A stretch of DNA of 28,447 bases, from positions 1 to 28,447 of the forward strand of contig CAJUFC010000160.1 of NCBI GenBank assembly GCA_910585565.1, given 5' to 3'. A program made the translations under genes and the position numbers. Positions 7,562 through 14,843 of this stretch are shown here, in pieces; the first letter of the stretch is position 1, and every line of letters starts with the position of its first letter. Source of the stretch: an uncultured Eggerthellaceae bacterium. Lineage in GTDB: Bacteria; Actinomycetota; Coriobacteriia; Coriobacteriales; Eggerthellaceae. A model generated the notes under the pieces. The model did not search any database. It saw nothing but the letters and a program-made list of their open reading frames with translations, and was not told the origin of the DNA.

Positions 7562-8010
7562 GGCTGTTTGCCGACACCAACATCATCGTCGACTTCTTGT
7601 CCCAAAGGCGCGTGAGCGAACAGCCTGCGCGGCTGCTGTTCGCACTCTGCGCGCTTGGGGAGATAGAGCTTTGGGTCAGCTCGTCTCAGATCACCGATAT
7701 CTACTACATCGTGCGGCGCAGCTATGGGGTGGCTGACGCGGTGGCGCGGGCGAAGATGATCCAGCTGCGCAAGCATCTGCGCATCCATGCGCTTTCGGGG
7801 TACGAGGTCGACAGCGCTTTGCGCTCGGATTGGGCTGACTTCGAGGACGCGTGCGTATATTACGCCGCCGTCGCCGAGAAGGCAGACGCCATCATAACAG
7901 GCAACCAAAGGGACTTCAGCAAATCGTCCCTCCGCGTCGTCGACTACGATGGTCTGTTCGATTACCTCGAAAACGAACTCGGCCTCGTCTACGACGAGAT
8001 TCCATTCTGA
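7558..8010 (+). CDS. PIN-domain toxin (VapC-like), 150 aa
   Basis: PIN-domain ribonuclease, the likely toxin of the pair; such enzymes cut tRNA, rRNA or mRNA in the cytoplasm using Mg2+/Mn2+. Residues 4-14 (FADTNIIVDFL) carry the first catalytic Asp (D6). Residues 41-54 hold SSSQITDIYYIVRR, and DFEDACVYYAA (94-104) and ITGNQRDF (113-120) supply the later acidic residues, with D119 near the expected position. The length is typical. The 4-bp ATGA overlap with the antitoxin fixes the start. All expected acidic positions look intact, so the toxin is probably active. The substrate RNA cannot be predicted. Confidence 0.85.
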   Translation: MRLFADTNIIVDFLSQRRVSEQPARLLFALCALGEIELWVSSSQITDIYYIVRRSYGVADAVARAKMIQLRKHLRIHALSGYEVDSALRSDWADFEDACVYYAAVAEKADAIITGNQRDFSKSSLRVVDYDGLFDYLENELGLVYDEIPF

Positions 8011-8040
8011 CCCCTGTATCCTCGCGCTCCGCACAACGCG

Positions 8041-8067
8041 CAGAACCGTCCCCTGTGTCCCCCCCCC
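8041..8067. repeat. Palindromic interspersed repeat, copy 2, with a C9 tract
   Basis: CAGAACCGTCCCCTGTGT at 8041-8058 repeats the core of copy 1 and lies 30 bp after the toxin stop. It runs directly into nine C residues (8059-8067), a homopolymer prone to slippage or assembly error. Confidence 0.65.
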
Positions 8068-8127
8068 AAGAACAATCCTACCGTTTCGCATCGGTGTGTC
8101 GCTGTGCATTGAATCTCGATATCAATG

Positions 8128-8165
8128 GTTGTAGTATGTATTCATAAATGACCACTATATACAAC
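8128..8165 (+). promoter_or_regulatory. AT-rich upstream region of the second antitoxin with TACAAC half-sites
   Basis: GTTGTA (8128-8133) and TACAAC (8160-8165) form a spaced inverted repeat, and TATGTA and TATATA could serve as -10 boxes. No hexamer pair has ideal spacing. TACAAC is also the core of the tandem operator of the first toxin-antitoxin unit. The 8100-8177 stretch is far more AT-rich than its surroundings. Confidence 0.4.
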
Positions 8166-8177
8166 GATAGGTAACTT

Positions 8178-8471
8178 ATGGATGCTACAATCGTCTCCTT
8201 AAATGCAAAGATACCGAAAGAGGAGAAGGACTTGTTTGTCCAGACGGCTGCGGATCTCGGCATGACGCCCTCTTCGGTGATCAAAGTGTTCGTGCGCAAG
8301 TTCAATGAATATGGCGGCTTTCCGTTCGAGGTGAGGTCGATGCGCCGAGGCGCCTTCTTGAGGGGCAATGAGGGTATGCTGTATCAGCCCCCGCGCTCTG
8401 CCGATGGCACCGCCATCCTGCCAACGGAGTGGGACGACGAAGAGGGCGACGTGTATGAGTCCTTCGCTTAG
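8178..8471 (+). CDS. RelB/DinJ family antitoxin, 97 aa, without an evident toxin
   Basis: Residues about 1-45 (TIVSLNAKIPKEEKDLFVQT, then LGMTPSSVIKVFVRKFNEYG) match the RelB/DinJ ribbon-helix-helix domain almost end to end. FPFEVR follows, as is usual in DinJ. The C-terminal half is acidic and should bind a RelE/YafQ-type toxin. No complete toxin gene follows: the next 84 bases hold only a 30-codon frame, and then comes a repeat. ATG 8178 has a weak AGG six bases upstream. It lies in an AT-rich patch inside the repeat-flanked island, consistent with acquired DNA. It may be a solitary antitoxin that shields against a related toxin, or the remains of a decayed pair. Confidence 0.8.
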   Translation: MDATIVSLNAKIPKEEKDLFVQTAADLGMTPSSVIKVFVRKFNEYGGFPFEVRSMRRGAFLRGNEGMLYQPPRSADGTAILPTEWDDEEGDVYESFA

Positions 8472-8547
8472 GCCGTTCGGGCGCCTTTCCGCTTCCGACG
8501 TACAAAGGCTTTTCGCTGGCCTCAAGGCAGCAGGATTCGCGCTCTAG
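8455..8547 (+). pseudogene. Possible toxin remnant or spurious 30-codon ORF
   Basis: An ATG at 8455 overlaps the end of the antitoxin by 17 bp and opens a 30-codon frame ending TAG at 8547. It contains LSASDVQRLFAGLKAAGFAL. A helix followed by AGF is what the start of a HicA-type toxin looks like, but the expected GSH segment is missing in all three frames downstream. It sits where a partner toxin should be, so it could be a truncated relic. It may equally be chance. Confidence 0.2.
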
Positions 8548-8612
8548 CAATCAAATGCCCTCATCGTGGATGCGAATTTCCGTGAGGCGATTTTCCATCC
8601 TTTTCCGACAGC

Positions 8613-8633
8613 ACACGGAACCGTCCCCTGTGT
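8613..8633. repeat. Palindromic interspersed repeat, copy 3
   Basis: ACAC, GGAACCGTCCCC and TGTGT at 8613-8633 form the same core as copies 1 and 2, with ACAC/GTGT arms. A partial extra TGTGTT follows at 8638-8643. It closes the accessory island on the right. Confidence 0.65.
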
Positions 8634-8703
8634 TCCCTGTGTTACTGTTGCAGCCCTTGTGTTCGATGCCGCTGGGCTGAGGTTTTGGGCCGCTTGGTTA
8701 TAT

Positions 8704-8746
8704 GACCATGTGATATATTAGATATGGTCTTATAATAACTATGGTC
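8704..8746. promoter_or_regulatory. AT-rich element with GACCAT/ATGGTC arms and TATAAT
   Basis: GACCAT (8704-8709) forms a dyad with ATGGTC (8724-8729), and ATGGTC recurs at 8741-8746. Between the two ATGGTC copies is a perfect TATAAT (8731-8736). No clear -35 is seen. It may be the promoter of the small RNA candidate to its right. Confidence 0.35.
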
Positions 8747-8892
8747 TAAAACACATCGGCGATGCCCCGACTTTGAGTTCGGGGCATCGTTGGCTTCGGG
8801 GTCACCGCGCGCACGCCCCGGGCGTATTTTCCAAAATGAGGCGCGCTTCTTCCAAAAAGGTGACGGACGCCCCTCCAGTCCGTCGCCTTTTT
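8743..8892 (+). ncRNA. Candidate small RNA between the accessory island and clpC
   Basis: No gene lies between 8548 and 9031. A transcript starting after the TATAAT at 8731-8736 would contain a 10-bp perfect hairpin, GATGCCCCGA (8761-8770) / TCGGGGCATC (8779-8788). A short dyad ACGCCC/GGGCGT (8813-8825) follows, and then a strong terminator (8854-8892). This makes a plausible RNA of about 150 nt with no reading frame. No known family was recognised. The terminator alone could serve another transcript, so this stays a candidate. Confidence 0.3.
8854..8892. terminator. Bidirectional Rho-independent terminator upstream of clpC
   Basis: A 15-bp stem from AAAAAGGTGACGGAC (8854-8868) and GTCCGTCGCCTTTTT (8878-8892) with one T-G wobble and a 9-nt loop. 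The A-run and T-run at the ends let it work in both directions. It isolates clpC from the island. Confidence 0.8.
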
Positions 8893-8958
8893 GCGTATAG
8901 TCTTTAATTAAGAGAAGCTGTGGTTGTGGAAGCGGTATGGAGCGCTCGATCGGCTCAG

Positions 8959-8988
8959 TTGGCACTCGAAATGCGAGAGTGCTAAAAT
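8959..8988 (+). promoter_or_regulatory. CIRCE operator (HrcA site) embedded in the clpC promoter
   Basis: TTGGCACTC-N9-GAGTGCTAA at 8959-8985 matches the CIRCE consensus TTAGCACTC-N9-GAGTGCTAA at 17 of 18 arm positions with exact 9-bp spacing. A promoter overlaps it: -35 TTGGCA (8959-8964), 18 bp, -10 TAAAAT (8983-8988). HrcA bound here would cover the whole promoter. The message leader would be about 35 nt. Confidence 0.9.
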
Positions 8989-9031
8989 TGCGCTCAAAAC
9001 AATTCGGAAGCATGTCAAGAAACGAGGAACC

Positions 9032-11626
9032 ATGTCATTCGAGAAATTCACCGACAAGGCGCGCAAGGTGCTCGTCTTGGCCCAAGACGAGGCCCGACAG
9101 TTGCACCAGCCCTACGTCGGCACCGAGCACATCCTCCTCGGCCTCATTACCGAGAACGAGGGCTTGGCGGCTCAAGCGCTCGAGCGGCTGAACGTCAAAT
9201 ACGACGACGTGGTGCAAAACATCCGTCAGGTGGCCACCATCGACGAGGACGCCGACACGAGCGGGCACCTGTCGTTTACGCCTCGCGTCAAGCGCGTGTT
9301 GGAGAACTCGCTGCGCGAAGCGATGCAGATGGGACAATCCTACATCTCGACCGAGCACCTGCTGCTGGGCATCGTGCGCGAGAACGAGGGCACGGCCATC
9401 GACGTGTTGTCGCGCATGGGCGTCAAGGGCGACGACATCCGCGCGACGATGAACGACATCGTGGGGCAGTCGCCGGTCATGGCGGGGCGTGCGGGCTTCA
9501 CGCCGGGCGGCGGTCCCAAGGACAGCATGCTGGCGGAGTTCGGCACCGACCTCACCAAAAAGGCCAAAAACGGCGATCTCGACCCGGTCATCGGTCGCGC
9601 CGCCGAGATCGAGCGCGTCATGCAGATCCTGTCGCGCCGCCAGAAGAACAACCCGCTCATCCTGGGCGAGCCGGGCGTGGGCAAAACGGCCATCGCCGAG
9701 GGCCTGGCGCAGCTCATCGTGTCCAATCAGGTGCCTGACGTCCTGCGTGGCAAGCGGCTTGTGACGCTGGACGTGTCTGCGCTGGTGGCAGGCTCGAAGT
9801 ACCGCGGCGAGTTCGAGGAGCGCATGAAGAAGGTGATCAAGGAGGTCATGGACGCCGGAGACGTGCTGCTGTTCATCGACGAGATCCACACGATCATCGG
9901 CGCGGGCTCGGCCGAGGGGTCCATCGATGCCGCTGCCATCTTGAAGCCGCCGCTGTCGCGTGGCGAGATCCAGATCATCGGCGCTACCACGCTGGAGGAG
10001 TACCGCAAGCACCTCGAGAAGGACTCCGCGCTCGAGCGGCGGTTCCAGCCGCTCACCATCAACGAGCCCAACGAAGAGCAGGCGGTGCGCATCGTGGAGG
10101 GCTTGCGTGACAAGTACGAGCAGCATCACCAGGTGCATTTCACCGAGGAGGCGCTGCAGGCCGCGGTGTCGCTCTCGAACCGCTACATCCAAGACCGCTA
10201 TCTGCCGGACAAGGCCATCGACGTGCTTGATGAGGCGGGTGCGCGCATGCGCATTCGTAACATGACGCTGCCGCCCGAGCTGCGTGACCTTGACGAGAAG
10301 CTGCGTGACGTGCGCGTCCAGAAGGACAAGGCCATCGGAGAGCAGAACTTCGAGCGTGCGGCCACGCTGCGCGACAAGGAGACCGAGCTCAAGGCCAAGC
10401 TGGAAGAGGCTCAGGCCAAGTGGGAGGAGACTTCCTCCAAGGAGGTGCATCAGGTCACGCTGGAGGACATCGCAGATGTCATCTCGATGTCGACGGGCGT
10501 GCCGGTGTCCAGCCTCACCGAGGCCGAGACCGAGAAGCTGCTGCGCATGGAGGGCGTGCTGCATGAGCGCGTCATCGGCCAAGAGGAGGCCGTCACAGCG
10601 CTCGCCAAGGCGATTCGCCGCTCGCGCGCAGGCCTCAAGGACCCGAAGCGCCCGGCTGGCTCGTTCATCTTCCTGGGGCCCTCGGGCGTCGGCAAGACCG
10701 AGCTTTCCAAGGCGCTGGCCGAGTTCCTGTTCAACTCCGAAGACGCATTGCTGTCCTTCGACATGTCGGAGTACATGGAGAAGCACGCGGTGTCGCGCCT
10801 TATCGGCTCGCCTCCGGGATACGTCGGGTTCGACGAGGGCGGCCAGCTCACCAAGGCCGTGCGCCAGCGCCCCTACTCCGTCGTGCTGTTCGACGAGATC
10901 GAGAAGGCGCACCCCGACGTGTTCAACATCCTGCTGCAGATTCTCGAGGAGGGCAGGCTGACCGACGCACAGGGGCGCACGGTGGACTTCCGCAACACGG
11001 TCATCATCATGACGTCCAACGTCGGCGCGCGCGACATCGCGGCGACCACGTCGCTCGGGTTCTCCCCGAACGGCCAAGCAGGGCTGTCTGACGAGGAGAT
11101 CAAGAGCCGCGTCATGTCCGAGATGAAGAAGCTCTTCCGACCGGAGTTCCTCAACCGCCTGGACGAGATCATCGTGTTCAAGAGCCTCACGAGCGAGCAG
11201 ATCAGCCGCATCGTCGAGCTGATGGTGGCCGAGCTGCGCGACCGCATGATTGCCCAGAACATGTCCATCAACCTGTCGCCGGCGGCCATCGAGCTCATCG
11301 CGGCCGAGGGCGTCGACACGACCTACGGCGCACGTCCGCTGCGCCGCGCCATCCAGCGACTCATCGAAGACCCCATCTCAGAGCAGATTCTCGAAGGGAA
11401 ATGGGTCTCGGGCTCTATCGTGGATGTGGACGTGGAAGGCGAGGGCGACGACAAGAAGCTCGTGTTCAACGAGGGCTCGGGCGTCATCCCGGCTCCACGC
11501 AAGCGCGACTCCATCGCGCGCGAGGCCGAGCTCTTGCTCACCAACTTCGACCTCAGCAACACCGGTTCCGGCTCAGGCGCGCCCAGCCGCACCCCTGCCG
11601 GCACCCTCGAAGGCGGCGCCGAGTAA
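9032..11626 (+). CDS. clpC: ATP-dependent Clp protease ATP-binding subunit ClpC, 864 aa
   Basis: AAA+ unfoldase that feeds damaged or regulatory proteins to the ClpP peptidase in the cytoplasm. The Clp_N double repeat spans residues about 1-145 (FTDKARKVLVLAQDEA; STEHLLLGIVRENEG). The first ATPase has Walker A GEPGVGKT near 212-219 and LLFIDEIH. The middle region (about 405-465) carries a UVR motif (NFERAATLRDKETELKAKLE), which marks ClpC rather than ClpA or ClpB. The second ATPase has GPSGVGKT near 549-556. An LGF loop near 674 should dock to ClpP. ATG 9032 follows GAGGA. CIRCE control is unusual, since ClpC is normally under CtsR in Firmicutes and ClgR in many Actinobacteria. No clpP or mcsAB is adjacent. 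Confidence 0.95.
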   Translation: MSFEKFTDKARKVLVLAQDEARQLHQPYVGTEHILLGLITENEGLAAQALERLNVKYDDVVQNIRQVATIDEDADTSGHLSFTPRVKRVLENSLREAMQMGQSYISTEHLLLGIVRENEGTAIDVLSRMGVKGDDIRATMNDIVGQSPVMAGRAGFTPGGGPKDSMLAEFGTDLTKKAKNGDLDPVIGRAAEIERVMQILSRRQKNNPLILGEPGVGKTAIAEGLAQLIVSNQVPDVLRGKRLVTLDVSALVAGSKYRGEFEERMKKVIKEVMDAGDVLLFIDEIHTIIGAGSAEGSIDAAAILKPPLSRGEIQIIGATTLEEYRKHLEKDSALERRFQPLTINEPNEEQAVRIVEGLRDKYEQHHQVHFTEEALQAAVSLSNRYIQDRYLPDKAIDVLDEAGARMRIRNMTLPPELRDLDEKLRDVRVQKDKAIGEQNFERAATLRDKETELKAKLEEAQAKWEETSSKEVHQVTLEDIADVISMSTGVPVSSLTEAETEKLLRMEGVLHERVIGQEEAVTALAKAIRRSRAGLKDPKRPAGSFIFLGPSGVGKTELSKALAEFLFNSEDALLSFDMSEYMEKHAVSRLIGSPPGYVGFDEGGQLTKAVRQRPYSVVLFDEIEKAHPDVFNILLQILEEGRLTDAQGRTVDFRNTVIIMTSNVGARDIAATTSLGFSPNGQAGLSDEEIKSRVMSEMKKLFRPEFLNRLDEIIVFKSLTSEQISRIVELMVAELRDRMIAQNMSINLSPAAIELIAAEGVDTTYGARPLRRAIQRLIEDPISEQILEGKWVSGSIVDVDVEGEGDDKKLVFNEGSGVIPAPRKRDSIAREAELLLTNFDLSNTGSGSGAPSRTPAGTLEGGAE

Positions 11627-11662
11627 GCATCGCAGACGCAGCAGGCATATGCCAAAAAGACG

Positions 11663-11694
11663 AAGGGGGCCGATCCGCGCGGATCGGCCCCCTT
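11663..11694 (+). terminator. Rho-independent terminator of clpC
   Basis: A 14-bp perfect stem AAGGGGGCCGATCC (11663-11676) / GGATCGGCCCCCTT (11681-11694) with loop GCGC and a short T-rich tail. It lies 36 bp after the clpC stop. Confidence 0.85.
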
Positions 11695-11712
11695 TGCATT
11701 CTTCTCATAGGG

Positions 11713-11796
11713 CTCTGCGGGAGTGGAGGGGGGGAGGGTTGAGAACGTCGTGGTCTTTTCGCGTTCGAAGCCCTCTCTCCCGCCTCTTCCGTAGAG
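11713..11796 (+). repeat. Long imperfect hairpin with conserved 14-nt loop, copy 1
   Basis: The arms 11713-11747 and 11762-11796 (35 nt each) enclose the loop TCGTGGTCTTTTCG (11748-11761). By hand alignment 26 positions are Watson-Crick, five are G-U on the plus strand and four are mismatched. The loop and its closing AACG/CGTT recur at 16236-16257 in an otherwise different hairpin. It lies between the converging clpC and cysS ends, after the clpC terminator. Confidence 0.7.
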
Positions 11797-11808
11797 CAGC
11801 TGACCCCC

Positions 11809-13326
11809 TTAGCCTTCGTAGGTGACGCGGGCGCCTTGGGGAGTGTCTTCGATGACGAAGCCCAGGGAGACGAGGCCGTCGCGGACGGCGTCGGCACGTG
11901 CCCAGTCCTTTTCCGAGCGGGCGAGCTTGCGCGCCTCGAGCAGCGCCTCTACGGCCTCCATGGCATCAGCGCCGCCGTATCCTGCGATGTCGGCGGCAAG
12001 CGCGATAACCTCGACCGGATAGTCCGACGCCATGCCGTCGCCTTGGTTGTCGACGATCTCGATGCCGAGCACACCCAAGAGCTCGACGATCTTGTCGCGC
12101 ACGACCATGGCGGCCTCGGCGTCACGGACCGACAGCGACTTGTCAGCCACCTCTGCGTTCGCGTCGCCGACGAGCGTGAAGATGACGCCCAAGGCGGCTG
12201 GTGCGTTGAAGTCGTCGTCCATGGCGTCGGTGAAGGCGGCATGTGCTTCGGTTGCCTTCACATTGAGCGCAGCGGCGTCCAGCGCGTCAGGTGCGCCGTC
12301 GGTGGCGTTCGAGCACAGCCAGTCGATGTTCTTGACGGCGTTCTCGATGCGCGTGAGCGCCGAGTCGGCCTCGTTCATGCGCTCGACCGAGAAGTCGAGC
12401 GGCGAGCGATAGTGGGTCTGCAGCATCAGCATGCGCAGCGCCGAGGGGCGCACGTCATCAAGCACCTCGTGCAGAAGCAGGAAGTTCCCGAGCGACTTCG
12501 ACATCTTCTCGGCGTTGACCTGCAGCATGCCGGAGTGCATCCAGTAGCGTGCGAAGGTGCCGCCCGAGGCGCACTCTGACTGGGCGCATTCGTTCTCGTG
12601 GTGCGGGAACACCAAATCGGCGCCGCCGCCGTGGATGTCGAAGGGCAGCCCAAGGTACTTTTCCGACATGGCCGAGCATTCGATGTGCCAGCCGGGACGC
12701 CCCTCGCCCCAGGGCGAGGGCCATGACGGCTCGCCGGGCTTGGCTGCCTTCCACAGCGCGAAGTCGAGCGGGTCGTGCTTGCGGTCGGCGACTGACGCAT
12801 GGCCGTCCGCATCAGCGCGCAGCTCGCGGTGGCCGCCCTCCATCTCGTCGATGTTGCGGCCGGAAAGGGCGCCATAGCGAGGGTTCGAGCGTACCGAGAA
12901 GTACACGTCTCCGTCCTCGACATAGGCATGCCCCTTGTCGATCAGCGTCTCCACGAGCGCGATCATCGCATCCATCTCTTCGGTCGCCTTGGGGCGTATG
13001 GTGGGGTCGGCCACGCCTGCGCGGTGCATGTCGTCGATGAACGCTTCGGTGTATTCGGCGGCCACCTCGGCAGCGGTGCGTCCTTCCTCGGCGGCTCGCG
13101 CGATGATCTTGTCGTCGACGTCGGTCACGTTCTGCACGAACGTGACGTCGAAGCCGCGCCACTCGAGGTAGCGGCGGATGGTGTCAAACGAGATGAACGT
13201 GCGCGCGTTGCCGATGTGGATGCGGTTGTACACGGTGGGCCCGCACACGTACATGCTGACCGCGCCCGCGCGCAGCGGCTGGAAGTCGACCTTTTTGTGC
13301 TGTTTGGTGTCATAGAGGCGAATCAT
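11809..13326 (-). CDS. cysS: Cysteine--tRNA ligase, 505 aa
   Basis: Class I aminoacyl-tRNA synthetase charging tRNA-Cys in the cytoplasm. The N-terminal catalytic domain shows the zinc/active-site segment YVCGPTVYNRIHIGNART (about 27-44, HIGH-like), GWHIECSAMSEKYLG with a second zinc Cys, and HHENECAQSECA with further ligands. The KMSKS loop appears as AEKMSKSLGN near 270. The DALR-type helical C-terminal domain runs to the end. Length is slightly above the usual 460-500. ATG 13326 follows AAAGGA. It is the last gene of ispD-ispF-cysS: its ATG directly abuts the ispF stop, so translation is coupled. This order is common in bacteria. Confidence 0.97.
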   Translation of the reverse strand: MIRLYDTKQHKKVDFQPLRAGAVSMYVCGPTVYNRIHIGNARTFISFDTIRRYLEWRGFDVTFVQNVTDVDDKIIARAAEEGRTAAEVAAEYTEAFIDDMHRAGVADPTIRPKATEEMDAMIALVETLIDKGHAYVEDGDVYFSVRSNPRYGALSGRNIDEMEGGHRELRADADGHASVADRKHDPLDFALWKAAKPGEPSWPSPWGEGRPGWHIECSAMSEKYLGLPFDIHGGGADLVFPHHENECAQSECASGGTFARYWMHSGMLQVNAEKMSKSLGNFLLLHEVLDDVRPSALRMLMLQTHYRSPLDFSVERMNEADSALTRIENAVKNIDWLCSNATDGAPDALDAAALNVKATEAHAAFTDAMDDDFNAPAALGVIFTLVGDANAEVADKSLSVRDAEAAMVVRDKIVELLGVLGIEIVDNQGDGMASDYPVEVIALAADIAGYGGADAMEAVEALLEARKLARSEKDWARADAVRDGLVSLGFVIEDTPQGARVTYEG

Positions 13327-13977
13327 TTACGCATCCTTTCGCTGGAGGAGACAGGTGGCATAGGCCGAGATGCCTTCGCTGCGGCCCTCGAAGCCGAGGC
13401 GTTCGGTGGTCGTGGCCTTGATGCCGACGTTATCGACGTCCAGGCTGGCGGCTCGGGCGATGTTGCGCCGCATGGCGTCGCGATGCGGCGACAGCTTTGG
13501 CTCTTGGCAGCAGATGACCGAGTCGATGTCGAGGATGTCGAAGCCAGCGCCGCGCACGGCCTGGCATGCTTGGGCGAGCAGCACGAGCGAGTCGGCGTCT
13601 TTGAACGTGGGGTCGGTGTCGGGGAACAGCTTTCCGATATCGCCGAGGCGCGCCGCTCCCAAGAGCGCATCTGCGATGGCGTGGGCGAGCGCGTCGGCGT
13701 CAGAGTGCCCGGCCAGCCCGCGCTCGTAGGGGATGTCGACGCCGCCTAGCACGAGGCGTCGATGTGCCTCTGCAGGCGCGAAGGCGTGCACGTCGATGCC
13801 AAGGCCGGTTCTCAGCGTTGCGGCCGGCGAAGGCGGCGCGACCGATGGGGCAGCGCCAGGGGCTGCCGATGCAGCCAGCTCGATTGCGGCTGGCTGCGCT
13901 GCCTTCGCGCTCGCCGTCGTATTCGTTGCGCCTGTTGCTTCCGCCACTGTGTCTGGTGCGCCTGTCGTAGTCGCCAT
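13327..13977 (-). CDS. ispF: 2-C-methyl-D-erythritol 2,4-cyclodiphosphate synthase with N-terminal extension, 216 aa
   Basis: MEP-pathway enzyme that cyclises CDP-methylerythritol 2-phosphate to ME-2,4-cyclodiphosphate with release of CMP, acting as a metal-dependent trimer. The core starts at about residue 55: GLGIDVHAF carries metal ligands D62 and H64, AGHSDADALAHAIADALLGA holds the third ligand region, and FPDTDPTFKDADS, CQEPKLSPH and KATTTERLGFEGR complete the active site. The first about 54 residues are an Ala/Thr/Pro-rich low-complexity extension absent from the usual 155-160-aa enzyme. No good start was seen nearer the core. The ribosome site is weak (GGGAA), but ispD ends only 16 bp upstream, so coupling is likely. 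The role of the extension is unknown. Confidence 0.95.
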   Translation of the reverse strand: MATTTGAPDTVAEATGATNTTASAKAAQPAAIELAASAAPGAAPSVAPPSPAATLRTGLGIDVHAFAPAEAHRRLVLGGVDIPYERGLAGHSDADALAHAIADALLGAARLGDIGKLFPDTDPTFKDADSLVLLAQACQAVRGAGFDILDIDSVICCQEPKLSPHRDAMRRNIARAASLDVDNVGIKATTTERLGFEGRSEGISAYATCLLQRKDA

Positions 13978-13993
13978 GTCAACGTTCCCGCGT

Positions 13994-14827
13994 CTACTCG
14001 AGCCCGAACATCATGCGCACGGCCGAGGCAAGCATGATGTAGTCTTCGGGCACGGTGAGCTTGATGTTGTCGCGCTTGCCTTCGACCACCTTGACGCGAC
14101 CGCCCAAGCGCTCGATGAGCGAAGAGTCGTCGGTGCCGACGAAGCCGTCGTTCAGGGCCGAAATCTGCGCGCGGCGATAGATGCCCGTGCGAAACACCTG
14201 TGGCGTCTGGGCGTTCCAGAACACGCGCCGGTCGGGCGTGCCGGCGATGATGCCGTCCTCGACCACCTTGAGCGTGTCGATGGCGGGGTGCGCCACCACG
14301 GCGCCGTCGATGTCGATGTTGCCCTTGACCGTGTTGATGGTGTGCAAGATCATCTCCGGCGTGACGAGCGGGCGCGCGCCGTCGTGGATGACGACGAACT
14401 CGAAGTCGTCGGAGACGGCCTCCAGCCCGAGGTAGGCCGACTCTTGGCGGATGGTGCCAGCTGCGGCCATGATGACGGGCGTCGCGAACGGGAACGGGTC
14501 GATCGCACGCTTGAGGTATTCCTCCTGGCGGTCCTCGGGGCACACGATGACGATGAGCCCGATGTCGCCCACGGCGTCGAACGCCTCGGCCGACCAGGTC
14601 AGGATGGGCTTGCCTGCTATCTCGACGAGCTGCTTGCCGCCCTCGCGCCCAAAGCGCTCGCCGGTGCCCCCGGCCAAGATGATCGCGGCGGTCTTCGCGT
14701 TTTTGTCGACGCGCCCGACGAACTCCCCTTCGCCCTTGACTTCGGTGCTGTCACCCAAGATTTGCGAGATGATCTCAGGGACCTGCAGCGTTTCGGGAAT
14801 AAAGACTGGGTCGATCGTCTGCGTCAT
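13994..14827 (-). CDS. ispD: 2-C-methyl-D-erythritol 4-phosphate cytidylyltransferase, 277 aa
   Basis: MEP-pathway enzyme that joins CTP and methylerythritol 4-phosphate to CDP-ME plus pyrophosphate. The nucleotide-binding loop AAIILAGGTGERFG is at residues 47-60, with KQLVEIAGKPIL just after. VVIHDGARPLVTPEMI and TDDSSLIERLG complete the GT-A fold active site. About 45 residues precede the core (MTQTIDPVFIPETLQVPEII and following), longer than the usual 230-aa enzyme. ATG 14827 follows AAGGGGAC, which supports the extended start. It is first in the ispD-ispF-cysS operon and divergent from the U32 gene, with 64 bp between. Confidence 0.95.
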   Translation of the reverse strand: MTQTIDPVFIPETLQVPEIISQILGDSTEVKGEGEFVGRVDKNAKTAAIILAGGTGERFGREGGKQLVEIAGKPILTWSAEAFDAVGDIGLIVIVCPEDRQEEYLKRAIDPFPFATPVIMAAAGTIRQESAYLGLEAVSDDFEFVVIHDGARPLVTPEMILHTINTVKGNIDIDGAVVAHPAIDTLKVVEDGIIAGTPDRRVFWNAQTPQVFRTGIYRRAQISALNDGFVGTDDSSLIERLGGRVKVVEGKRDNIKLTVPEDYIMLASAVRMMFGLE

Positions 14828-14843
14828 CTACGTCCCCTTCGAC

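Noticed and set aside
7081..8643. Possible CRISPR array from the recurring AGAACCGTCCC core
   Set aside because: The three copies are hundreds of bases apart with genes between them; there are no regular spacers and no cas genes.
9035..11077. 680-codon antisense frame opposite clpC
   Set aside because: Same GC-bias artefact; the plus strand clearly encodes ClpC.
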